Shown in pieces: positions 17,644 through 25,674 of a stretch of DNA of 42,320 bases. The stretch covers positions 1-42,320 of the forward strand of contig JAPLDQ010000023.1 in the NCBI GenBank assembly GCA_026391675.1. Reading direction: 5' to 3'. A program made the position numbers and the translations under genes. Below the pieces are notes generated by a model. It was not told where the DNA came from. It did not search any database and saw only the letters and a program-made list of their open reading frames with translations. The stretch is from Bacteroidota bacterium (GTDB taxonomy: Bacteria; Bacteroidota; Bacteroidia; Bacteroidales; JACABE01). Position 1 is the stretch's first letter. Each line of letters begins with the position of its first letter.

Positions 17644-18075
17644 TTACTTTCGTTTTCTAAGCTTTAAGTATTTTGTTTTGAAGTCAATTGAGGCTTTATA
17701 TTTATAAAGAATATCACAGCCCAGTACACCATCAAAAGCAGCTAAGCCAAGTTTTTCATAGGATTCGTTAACATGCTGCATATCAATAGCAATGGCATTA
17801 TAATTATTGATTTCAAATTCACCGATTTTAAGCGTTTTTATAAAAATTGATTTACTTTGCATCGTATTAGTACCTAAGCCGGCTGATAGTATTTCGTTAT
17901 CAGTTAAATCTTCACTATCCGTATAATTTATTATTCTTGATGCGTCAAATACTGTTTTTGATGCTCCGGTATCAATAAGTAAATAAGTAGTTTTATTATT
18001 TATTTTAGCTTCAATTAATAAATGGTAGCCACTATCTTCAATTTTAATCAGTTTAAAAGGAATTTTTGTAATCAT
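17644..18075 (-). CDS. Retropepsin-like aspartic protease
   Basis: This 143-aa protein has one aspartic-protease lobe. The catalytic motif is DTGA at residues 35-38 in YLLIDTGASKTVFD, and the second conserved block is FDGVLGCDILYKYKASIDF, the equivalent of the flap-side hydrophobic-hydrophobic-Gly motif. A single copy of DTGA implies that the enzyme works as a homodimer, as retroviral proteases do. No signal peptide is present, so it should be cytoplasmic. Its substrate is unknown. It lies between the aminotransferase and the kinase gene, with tandem AT-rich repeats upstream of its start. Confidence 0.8.
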   Translation of the reverse strand: MITKIPFKLIKIEDSGYHLLIEAKINNKTTYLLIDTGASKTVFDASRIINYTDSEDLTDNEILSAGLGTNTMQSKSIFIKTLKIGEFEINNYNAIAIDMQHVNESYEKLGLAAFDGVLGCDILYKYKASIDFKTKYLKLRKRK

Positions 18076-18080
18076 TATCA

Positions 18081-18116
18081 GTTTATAAAGTTTATAAAGT
18101 TTGTAAAGTTCTTAAA
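18081..18116. repeat. Four tandem 9-bp repeats (GTTTATAAA type)
   Basis: Units GTTTATAAA, GTTTATAAA, GTTTGTAAA and GTTCTTAAA lie end to end, just upstream of the aspartic protease start. They could be slippage-prone. No promoter is recognisable within them. Confidence 0.8.
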
Positions 18117-18140
18117 GTTAAGTTTAATAAATTATTTCAA

Positions 18141-18168
18141 CTTATAATTCATAACTTATAACTCATAA
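18141..18168. repeat. Two tandem 14-bp repeats
   Basis: CTTATAATTCATAA and CTTATAACTCATAA differ at one position and end directly at the stop codon of the upstream kinase gene. The stretch is non-coding. Confidence 0.75.
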
Positions 18169-19833
18169 CTAATAGATAAAGCTGCTTCCTCCTAAAAATT
18201 CTCTTAATATTGAAGTTGGTGGAATTTCTCTTTCAGAAATAGGTAAGAAGTATGAAATAAACTTCAGCAATCGCACAGCCTCAGCATATTCAGGCATATT
18301 TTCAGGAACAACTTTTAATATTGGTTCGGCAAAAGTTTTTAATACGCCTAATTCATAAAGTAATGCTGAATTAAACATGGTATCAGCATTTTCCTGAAAT
18401 GGAAAGATGTTTTTATCTTCACCTTTGCGCACGCTTTCCCAACGTTTTAGTGTATCTAATGCATTATAGCCTCTGTCACGATAATCGCGGACTATCCTTC
18501 TTATTAATCGATTATCTGTTGTTGGTATTGGATTTTGCTTGTCGATTGATAATTGTGTTAATGCAGAAACAAATATTTTATATTTATGTTTTTCTTCAAT
18601 TAAATGGGTTAGTTTAGGATTTAAACCATGAATACCTTCAACTATTATTAAATTGTTTTTGAGGAGTTTTAATTTAGTATTATCATAAAAACGTTTTCCA
18701 GTAGCAAAATTAAATTTTGGGATTTCAATTTCATTACCAGCCATTAAATCAATTAAATCTTTGTTAAACTGCTCAATATCCAATGCTTCTATACATTCAA
18801 AGTCGTATTCACCATTATCATCAACAGGTGTATTTTCTCTGTCAACAAAATAGTTATCCAAAGAAATCTGGACAGTTTTAAATCCTAATACCTTGAGCTG
18901 GATTGATAATCTATGGCTAAACGTGGTTTTTCCTGAAGAAGATGGTCCCGAAATAAGTATTATTTTAACTTCGTTTCGTTTTTTAAAAATATTATCAGCA
19001 ACCTTAGCTATCTTTTTCTCATGCAAAGCTTCAGCGATTTTAATTAAATCTGTTGCTCTTTTTTCAACAACTGCAGTATTTAATGAGCCAACATATGGAA
19101 CATCCAATATTTCGCACCATTTTTTATGTTCTCGGAAGATTCTGAACATCTTATTTTGTATAACAAAGTCTTCTAATTCATCAGGCTTATTTTGTTTTGG
19201 AACGCGTAACAATATTCCATTAAAATATTTTACAATATCAAATTTTGTTATATATCCTGTGCTTGGAAGTAAGTAACCATAAAAATAATTTATGGTATCT
19301 TGCAGATAATAAACCGATGAATATAATTGATTTCGTGTTTTAAAAAGTTCCACTTTATCAGTTAAACCATTGTCTTCAAATAGTTGACATGCGTCGTTTG
19401 TGTATATTTCTTTTCTTATAAAAGGAATATTCTGGTCAATAATTTCCTGCATTCTATTTTTAATCTGCTCTATTGTGATGTTATCAAGCTCCAAATGTGA
19501 GTTTGTTACTTCGCAATACCAGCCTTTGGAAATAGGATGCTCAATATTTAATGTTGCAGTTGGAAATAAATCTTTAATCGCTTTATAAAGCACAAATGCC
19601 AGCGACCGTTTATATACCCTGATCCCTGTAGGATGCGAAATGTCAATAAATTGGATAGTTTTTGGCCTGAAAACCTGATAATTTAGTTCCTTAAGCTTAT
19701 TGTTAACAAGAACACCGATAATTGTATATTTTGAGCAGATTTTTAAATCTTCAGCTATTTCATGTAAAAAAGTACCAATCGGATATTCTTTTGTAATGTT
19801 AAAGTTAGTGCAGCTTATTTCGATATTTCCCAT
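18169..19833 (-). CDS. Uridine-kinase-like P-loop protein with threonyl-tRNA-synthetase-like N-terminal domains
   Basis: This 554-aa two-part protein is a known architecture in Bacteroidota and Firmicutes. Residues 1-60 resemble a TGS/ubiquitin-like domain, and 70-240 resemble the second additional domain of threonyl-tRNA synthetases (HPISKGWYCEV). From residue 288 there is a P-loop kinase with Walker A GPSSSGKT at 296-303, the uridine-kinase block ISLDNYFVDRENTP, YDFECIEALD, and IIVEGIHGLNPKL. It is annotated as nucleoside kinase in homologues; phosphorylation of uridine or another nucleoside is inferred. The synthetase-like part lacks a catalytic aminoacylation core. The final residues PPTSILREFLGGSSFIY are typical for the family. 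Confidence 0.85.
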   Translation of the reverse strand: MGNIEISCTNFNITKEYPIGTFLHEIAEDLKICSKYTIIGVLVNNKLKELNYQVFRPKTIQFIDISHPTGIRVYKRSLAFVLYKAIKDLFPTATLNIEHPISKGWYCEVTNSHLELDNITIEQIKNRMQEIIDQNIPFIRKEIYTNDACQLFEDNGLTDKVELFKTRNQLYSSVYYLQDTINYFYGYLLPSTGYITKFDIVKYFNGILLRVPKQNKPDELEDFVIQNKMFRIFREHKKWCEILDVPYVGSLNTAVVEKRATDLIKIAEALHEKKIAKVADNIFKKRNEVKIILISGPSSSGKTTFSHRLSIQLKVLGFKTVQISLDNYFVDRENTPVDDNGEYDFECIEALDIEQFNKDLIDLMAGNEIEIPKFNFATGKRFYDNTKLKLLKNNLIIVEGIHGLNPKLTHLIEEKHKYKIFVSALTQLSIDKQNPIPTTDNRLIRRIVRDYRDRGYNALDTLKRWESVRKGEDKNIFPFQENADTMFNSALLYELGVLKTFAEPILKVVPENMPEYAEAVRLLKFISYFLPISEREIPPTSILREFLGGSSFIY

Positions 19834-19908
19834 TTTTTTAATTAAAAAGTTATTTTATTAACGAAGATTTTAATCTTTTAAGTATTCATAAAACTGAAAT
19901 TGATTAAA

Positions 19909-21510
19909 CTAAAATCTTTTTCTTAATTGAAGGAAGATTCTGTAATAATGGTTTTCTGCTTCATAGTTTGTTTCAGCATTAAAAGTAAAATATAATTTTT
20001 TAATAATTTCTGTTGTTAAATTGATGTTGGCAATATGTTGTTTTAGTGGAAGTTCTGCATTAACTATGTTGTAATTTACAAAACTATATGCAAAACCGGC
20101 ATTCATTTTCCCTTTAAAAAAACTTCTGGAAAAGCTTACATTATAAATATCTCCGTTTAAATAGTTTGTTTCAAGTTTTGTAAACGATAATAAGGTTGAT
20201 ATATCAGTATGGAATAAATTAGCATGTGAAATGAAAAAATAAATGTTTTTAGATGGCCTGTTATCATAATTAGTAGTCCTGTATCCGGCTCTGGCTCCGG
20301 CATATATATCATGCCAGATATTGTAATTTACCTGAAAACTCACACCTTGACGGGTTTCGTTATCAATATAAGTACTCAGGAAATTTTTATCAGATTCAAA
20401 ATATATTATATTTTTTCTTGAATCATATGTCCCTGACAATGTCAGTTTTTTGCTCGGACGATACCGTAAAAGTAAATATGTGTTTGTTATATTTAACTTA
20501 TTTTGTTTCTGATTATTATGCAAATCATAAAAGTCAGCTTCTAAAGTATAAAAAATGCTTAAATCTTTGATTATATTATTGTTATGTTGAAAATACAGAA
20601 ATCGTCTGTCAGTTTTTAAATTATTGGTTTGCTCAACAAATCCAATTGTATTTTGCATATTTAATTTTGGTTTCTGACTAATATAACTAAGAAAAGCTCC
20701 ATATTGCATGAGTTTCAGATTAAAGCTGTAATCCAGGTAATTAGGACGTGAGCCTACAAAGCCGCCAATACAAAATGAATGAACATAACTTTCAATTTGT
20801 AAACCATCTATTGCACCAATACTTGAAATATTTGGATTAAAACTTCTTCCAATACTGAGTTTAGTGAAATTATCAATCTGATATTTTAATGACAGACTAT
20901 AAATTTTTAAACCATTGAATACATTATTCTGAATATCACTCCATTTTCCTTTTTCCTGACGGAATAAAACATTGCTTTCCAGTGAGAACTTAGATTCTGA
21001 GATATTTGTTATATTTAAGGCAAGGGCATAATTAACAACTGCGGCATTTTTTGCAGGTGTATTCGAAAAATAAGAATAACCGGATATGCCGAATTGACCA
21101 CTGATAACTTGCTTGTTTTTAATGGATGATTTTAAATCTTTTTCTAAAATAACTGAAGAATCCTGATGTTTTATTGTATCAGTATTATTAATTATTTGTG
21201 GACTCAGCATCTTTATTTCTGTCTTTTTTCTTGAAGTAATTTTTTCGTTTAGCTGAATTTGATTTACAGAAATTGAGTTGCAAACCACTGATGTTGATGA
21301 AAGGTTTTTAATAATCAAGCAAGGTGTTAACTGATTATTTTGCGATATAAAAAGTGTATCACCTATATGCATTCCATTGGTAGTTTTAAATTTCACATAT
21401 ACATTCTGAGAACTGATATACGTTGTAACTCCTTCTGTTTCATCAGAATTTTGGGCATTAATCTGAAAGCAACAAAAGAAAAATATACCTATAAAAAGCA
21501 GAACCCTCAT
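19909..21510 (-). CDS. Outer membrane beta-barrel protein, last gene of the multihaem cytochrome operon
   Basis: This 533-aa protein has a signal peptide (MRVLLFIGIFFFCCFQINAQ, cleavage before Q20). Residues about 25-95 form a small beta domain (VYVKFKTTNGMHIGDTLFIS). From about 145 to the end there are many alternating amphipathic strands (LSLKYQIDNFTKLSIGRSF, FSFNLKLMQYGAFLSYI-like, FNAETNYEAENHYYRIFLQLRKRF), and the chain ends in phenylalanine, the usual signal for outer membrane barrel insertion. I estimate 16 or more strands. It starts 17 bp after the stop of the 16-haem cytochrome gene, so it is probably the porin partner of the cytochromes. No known family name is recognised. Confidence 0.7.
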   Translation of the reverse strand: MRVLLFIGIFFFCCFQINAQNSDETEGVTTYISSQNVYVKFKTTNGMHIGDTLFISQNNQLTPCLIIKNLSSTSVVCNSISVNQIQLNEKITSRKKTEIKMLSPQIINNTDTIKHQDSSVILEKDLKSSIKNKQVISGQFGISGYSYFSNTPAKNAAVVNYALALNITNISESKFSLESNVLFRQEKGKWSDIQNNVFNGLKIYSLSLKYQIDNFTKLSIGRSFNPNISSIGAIDGLQIESYVHSFCIGGFVGSRPNYLDYSFNLKLMQYGAFLSYISQKPKLNMQNTIGFVEQTNNLKTDRRFLYFQHNNNIIKDLSIFYTLEADFYDLHNNQKQNKLNITNTYLLLRYRPSKKLTLSGTYDSRKNIIYFESDKNFLSTYIDNETRQGVSFQVNYNIWHDIYAGARAGYRTTNYDNRPSKNIYFFISHANLFHTDISTLLSFTKLETNYLNGDIYNVSFSRSFFKGKMNAGFAYSFVNYNIVNAELPLKQHIANINLTTEIIKKLYFTFNAETNYEAENHYYRIFLQLRKRF

Positions 21511-21527
21511 AATTACTATTTTATTAG

Positions 21528-22760
21528 TTATTTGCCCCCATTACCTGAAGGATGACAGCTATAACAAGCAGTGCTAACCCATGAGTATCCGGAAACACCA
21601 CTATGACTGTTATTCATTTGCGATTGACCGTGGCAAACTGTACAGCTAAATGAGCAATCATTCGGATTTGTATGACACTGTATACAAGTAAAACCACTGT
21701 GTTTTCCTGAACTTATCGGAAAATAGGGTTGATGCTGAAAAGTTGAAGGTTTCCATCCGGGATTAGTAGTATGGCATGAGATGCAATTGGTAGAATAACA
21801 TGGGCTTACATGTTTAGGGGTAGTTGTAGCATCATAATTAGGTTTATGACAGGCATAGCAATCGGTAGGAGCTGTACAATTGCTGTTCGTATGGCATTTA
21901 TTACACTGAACATTTGTATGACCCAAAGTAAGTGAAAAATATGCATTATGCTGGAAAGTTACAGGCTTCCATCCTGGAGCAGTAGTATGACAATTTAAAC
22001 AGTTCTTAGAGAAACATCCTCCCGAATGAACCGGATTGGTTGCAGAATTATAATTATTCTGATGACAAGAATAACAATCGGTGGAGATACTGGAAAAATT
22101 CCCGTTAACATGGCATTTTGTACATGCTACATTGGCATGACCTTGTGTAAGAGGGAAAATGTTATGATTAAAGCCTGAACTTCCCCATTGATATGAATAT
22201 ATGTTATGGCATGTTGAGCAATCGGTCGAAAATCCTGCTGCTACATGGTTGGGTTTTGTTGTTGCAAGATAATTTGATTTATGACAATCAACACATTCAA
22301 CACCCAGCACATCATACCGATACAAAGATTCTGATTTATGGCATTTCTGACATTCTGTAATGCTATGAACACCAAGCAATGGGAAGCGGTTTTGCTGATG
22401 AATCTGTGTTATATTATTTACTATCCATGAGGTTGTAGAATGGCATTTGTCACAATAATTCCCAACTGTTTGCTGATGAATATCATTATGACAATTAATG
22501 CAGTCTGATTTACCTTTAATTTCTGAAAAAACAAGTGACTTATGGCATAACCTGCAATTAACTTCCTTATGCTGACCATTTAAAGGTAGTTTTGTTGTAG
22601 AGTGATCAAAAGAATAATTCTTTTTATCGAAACTCCAGTTATCTGTTGTATGACAAATGTTACAACTTAATTTAAAATCTTTACCATGTGGTGATTCTTT
22701 AGAAAAATTACCAATAAAGAAAATTAAAAGGGACCAGATTATGTATGACAGGATTCGCAT
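21528..22760 (-). CDS. Multihaem cytochrome c with 16 CxxCH motifs
   Basis: This 410-aa protein is probably exported (hydrophobic residues 4-18, no lipobox). I count 16 CxxCH motifs, about one per 25 residues. Repeating modules follow the pattern F-x-H-x(3)-F-x-L-x(2)-G-H-x(2)-V-x-C-x(2)-C-H, in which the extra histidines could be the second axial ligands. Several modules are nearly identical (for example the two containing PGWKP with TFQH), showing internal duplication. Its ATG lies inside the 3' end of the 20-haem gene (22-bp overlap), suggesting translational coupling. It is likely a periplasmic or outer-membrane-associated electron wire. The redox partner is inferred from context. Confidence 0.85.
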   Translation of the reverse strand: MRILSYIIWSLLIFFIGNFSKESPHGKDFKLSCNICHTTDNWSFDKKNYSFDHSTTKLPLNGQHKEVNCRLCHKSLVFSEIKGKSDCINCHNDIHQQTVGNYCDKCHSTTSWIVNNITQIHQQNRFPLLGVHSITECQKCHKSESLYRYDVLGVECVDCHKSNYLATTKPNHVAAGFSTDCSTCHNIYSYQWGSSGFNHNIFPLTQGHANVACTKCHVNGNFSSISTDCYSCHQNNYNSATNPVHSGGCFSKNCLNCHTTAPGWKPVTFQHNAYFSLTLGHTNVQCNKCHTNSNCTAPTDCYACHKPNYDATTTPKHVSPCYSTNCISCHTTNPGWKPSTFQHQPYFPISSGKHSGFTCIQCHTNPNDCSFSCTVCHGQSQMNNSHSGVSGYSWVSTACYSCHPSGNGGK

Positions 22761-24328
22761 TTTAAATTAATTTTATAAATGATATATCTGTTATAGTTAA
22801 TTTCAACGGGTTTGTGACATTTATTGCATTCAACTTTTTCATGCTTCCCATCCAATTTAAATGCAGTAGTATTATGATTAAATTTTATAGCTTTCCAATT
22901 GTCAGAAGCATGGCATCTGCCACAGTCTGTAATATTATTAATATCAAATTGTTTAAAATGCTTATCTTGATGACATGAAGAACAGTTGGAAGCTGAATTT
23001 GTAAATTGCTGAAATGTTTTCCCTTCTGTATCTGATTTAAAATGACATTTTCTGCAAGAAACTTTAGTGTGTTCACCTTGTAGATGAAAGTTGGTTAAAT
23101 TGTGTTCAAAATTGATTTCAGCCCATTTGTTAGTATTATGACAACTCAAACAGTTATCTTCAGGATAGTATTTATTGCTTATGAAATTCTGATGTATATT
23201 TTTGTGACAATCAATACATTTTTTTCCAATATTTCTAAAACTCCATTTTTCAGTTTTTTTATGACAATCAAAACAAGGTGTTGCTAAATGTGCTCCATTT
23301 AATGCAAAATTACTATTATTATGCTGTTCAATGGTATAGGACGTATTTTTAAATCCTGATAAATTGTGGCATGTAATACAATCAGAATTAATTTCAGCTT
23401 TTACAAAATCACCATTGTGGTAATCCTGATGACAATCATAACATTTTTCATGTTTAATTGGAGTAGTGTATTTTAACTTATGACATAGTTTACAATTGAC
23501 TGTTAAATGCTTACCTTCAAGAGTATATTTTGTTTTGGAGTGATCAAAATTATTTGTTGATTTTATTGTTAAGAATGATTCTGTTGTATGACACTGAGAA
23601 CAATTAGAACCAAATTTGTTTTGATGAACATCTTTATGACAATTTGTACATGTATTAAATTCTAATCCTTTAAATTGCTGGTATTTTTCATTGTTCTTTA
23701 ACTCAATTTTATGACATTTAATACACTCAACACTCTTGTGTTTTCCTGTCAATTGAAATTTTGCACTTGAATGATTAAATTTTATAGCTGGTTTAAACGC
23801 ATTAGCATCATGGCAATTTCCACAATTTGTTGATAAAGTGTTTTGATGATAGTCTTTATGACAATTATTGCAATCAGGTTTTAAACCCAGATAAGTAATC
23901 TTTTTATTCTTAAATCTTGGATCTTTAATGTTTCTTGCATCATGGCAATCTTTGCAGTTTCTTTTACTATGGGCACCAATCAGTGAAAATCCAGTTAAAT
24001 TATGATTGAATTTTTTATCATCAAACTTAATTATTTTGAAATTTTTACCCTGATGGTCACTATGACAACTTGCACATTGTTTCCCTTTTACTTCATAAGA
24101 AGAATGATAACCTTTGTTTAGTAAAATCCTTTCTTTTAGCTCTTTATGGCAATCAAGACATTTGTCATTGGATAATTTTTCACCTAAAATATGACATTTT
24201 GTACAATTAGAAATCCCTTCCAAAGTACTGTGAACATTTGATAATTCTCCCGGAGAAATCTGGGCATAGCTATTAACTGTAATTAAGCTGATAATAAAGA
24301 TTAAATATCTTAATTTTTTAAAAAACAT
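22739..24328 (-). CDS. Multihaem cytochrome c with 20 CxxCH motifs
   Basis: This 529-aa protein has a Sec signal peptide (hydrophobic 8-20, probable cleavage after SYA before Q23). I count 20 CxxCH haem-attachment motifs. They alternate between paired modules: CxxCHKDxHQN followed closely by CxxCH, then FNHxxxxFxLxGKHxxVxCxxCHK. The last motif (CESCHT) ends one residue before the stop codon. The Lys-rich composition should give a basic protein. The gene begins 11 bp after the upstream oxidoreductase gene and overlaps the 16-haem gene at its end. No cytochrome c maturation genes are in the window. The haem count is direct; the role as electron relay is inferred. Confidence 0.87.
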   Translation of the reverse strand: MFFKKLRYLIFIISLITVNSYAQISPGELSNVHSTLEGISNCTKCHILGEKLSNDKCLDCHKELKERILLNKGYHSSYEVKGKQCASCHSDHQGKNFKIIKFDDKKFNHNLTGFSLIGAHSKRNCKDCHDARNIKDPRFKNKKITYLGLKPDCNNCHKDYHQNTLSTNCGNCHDANAFKPAIKFNHSSAKFQLTGKHKSVECIKCHKIELKNNEKYQQFKGLEFNTCTNCHKDVHQNKFGSNCSQCHTTESFLTIKSTNNFDHSKTKYTLEGKHLTVNCKLCHKLKYTTPIKHEKCYDCHQDYHNGDFVKAEINSDCITCHNLSGFKNTSYTIEQHNNSNFALNGAHLATPCFDCHKKTEKWSFRNIGKKCIDCHKNIHQNFISNKYYPEDNCLSCHNTNKWAEINFEHNLTNFHLQGEHTKVSCRKCHFKSDTEGKTFQQFTNSASNCSSCHQDKHFKQFDINNITDCGRCHASDNWKAIKFNHNTTAFKLDGKHEKVECNKCHKPVEINYNRYIIYKINLKCESCHT

Positions 24329-24339
24329 TTTTTCTTTTA

Positions 24340-25671
24340 TTAATGTTTTAAAATAGCTTCACCAAACTTTTTAGTTATCTGAATACCAATTTTTTGTAAA
24401 AATTCTGTTGGTAATTCACCTCCTGCAAATATATATACAAGATCGTTAGCTATTGTTTCTTCTGAATTGTCTTTAGTGTTTATAAAAGTAACACTTTCAT
24501 TTTCAATTTTAACAGGATTGGTGTTAAATTTTACTTCAATACTGCCATTTTTAATTGCATCATTTATATTTTGGCTATTTCCTGGTTTAATGCGGCTAAA
24601 AGTATCACCTCTGTATGATAATATTACTTTATTATTATCTGTTAATAATAAAGCAGATTCAATTGCAGAATCTCCACCTCCAACAACCAAAATATTTTTA
24701 TCTCTTATTACTTCGGGTTCCAATAGACGATAAGCTACTTTCTCAAGATTTTCGCCAGGAATATTTAACTTTCTTGGACTACCTCGTCTGCCAATTGCAA
24801 GCAAAACATTTTGGGTAGTGAATTCATCACCATTTAAAGTTTTTACTTTAAAAATATGATCTTCATGATTAATTGCTTCAACTTTTGCATTTTCTATTAA
24901 CGAAATATCATATTTAGCAATTAATGATTTCCATAAATCGAGTAATTCTGATTTTCTGGTTTCAAATAATTTAACCTTTCCGTATAATGGCAAATCCATA
25001 GGAGAGGTCATTACAATTTTAGATCTGGGGAATGTAAATACTGTACCACCAATGGTATCCTGCTCAAGTATCATGGCATTTAAATTGTGCTTTTTTGCCG
25101 CTAATGCAGCTGAAATACCGGCCGGTCCGGCCCCGACAATAATCAGGTCATAAGTTGCATTATGTGATTTTCCCTTTGATTTTACAATATTTTCAATGGC
25201 TTGTTTGCCTTGTTCTACTGAATTTTTAATTAGCCCCATACCACCTAACTCCCCTGCTATATAAATACCCTGAATATTTGTTTCAAAATTTTGGTTTACA
25301 TGAGGCAAATCAACGCCTCTTTTTTCTGTTCCAATACATAATGTTATAGCTTGTGTAGGGCAAGCATGAAAACAGGCACCATGACCTACACATCTGGATG
25401 CATTAATTATAGTTGCTTTTCCATTTCTGATTCCTAATATGTCTTTTTCAGGACAGGCTGCTATACAAGCTTCGGTTTTAATACATTTATGTTCATCTAC
25501 CACAGGATGTAATGATACCGGCTCATATAATCCTTCTTGCTTGGCAATTTTTATTTTTTCATCAACAATTCTGGAGTTTTTTCTTTGTTTCCACAAATAA
25601 TAAAAAACAGCAACAAAGCACAGTATAATTACAAATCCATAAATTAAAATATTCTCAATAATTGATTCCAT
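24340..25671 (-). CDS. Membrane-anchored FAD/NAD(P)-binding oxidoreductase with atypical two-cluster ferredoxin domain
   Basis: This 443-aa protein has one N-terminal membrane segment (about 8-27). Residues 60-110 form a bacterial ferredoxin-like domain with C63, C69, C73 and C94, C100, C104. The second cysteine of each standard CxxCxxCxxxC set is replaced, by T66 and by H97. From residue 173 follows a thioredoxin-reductase-like flavoprotein with the FAD motif GAGPAG (180-185), the NAD(P) motif GGGDSA (331-336) and YIFAGGELPTEFL at the end. There is no CxxC redox-disulfide pair between the two nucleotide domains. It sits between the cytochrome b-like gene (3-bp gap) and the 20-haem cytochrome. 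It probably transfers electrons between NAD(P)H or ferredoxin and the membrane; the direction is not known. Confidence 0.82.
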   Translation of the reverse strand: MESIIENILIYGFVIILCFVAVFYYLWKQRKNSRIVDEKIKIAKQEGLYEPVSLHPVVDEHKCIKTEACIAACPEKDILGIRNGKATIINASRCVGHGACFHACPTQAITLCIGTEKRGVDLPHVNQNFETNIQGIYIAGELGGMGLIKNSVEQGKQAIENIVKSKGKSHNATYDLIIVGAGPAGISAALAAKKHNLNAMILEQDTIGGTVFTFPRSKIVMTSPMDLPLYGKVKLFETRKSELLDLWKSLIAKYDISLIENAKVEAINHEDHIFKVKTLNGDEFTTQNVLLAIGRRGSPRKLNIPGENLEKVAYRLLEPEVIRDKNILVVGGGDSAIESALLLTDNNKVILSYRGDTFSRIKPGNSQNINDAIKNGSIEVKFNTNPVKIENESVTFINTKDNSEETIANDLVYIFAGGELPTEFLQKIGIQITKKFGEAILKH

Positions 25672-25674
25672 AAA

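Noticed and set aside
18893-19276. Plus-strand ORF of 127 aa inside the kinase gene
   Set aside because: It is antisense to a well-conserved protein, has no recognisable motif, and its codons mirror those of the kinase.
21528-24328. Cys/His-rich proteins read as zinc-ribbon or zinc-finger proteins
   Set aside because: All repeats are strict CxxCH, the proteins have export signals, and the neighbours are redox proteins; this fits c-type haem attachment rather than zinc binding.
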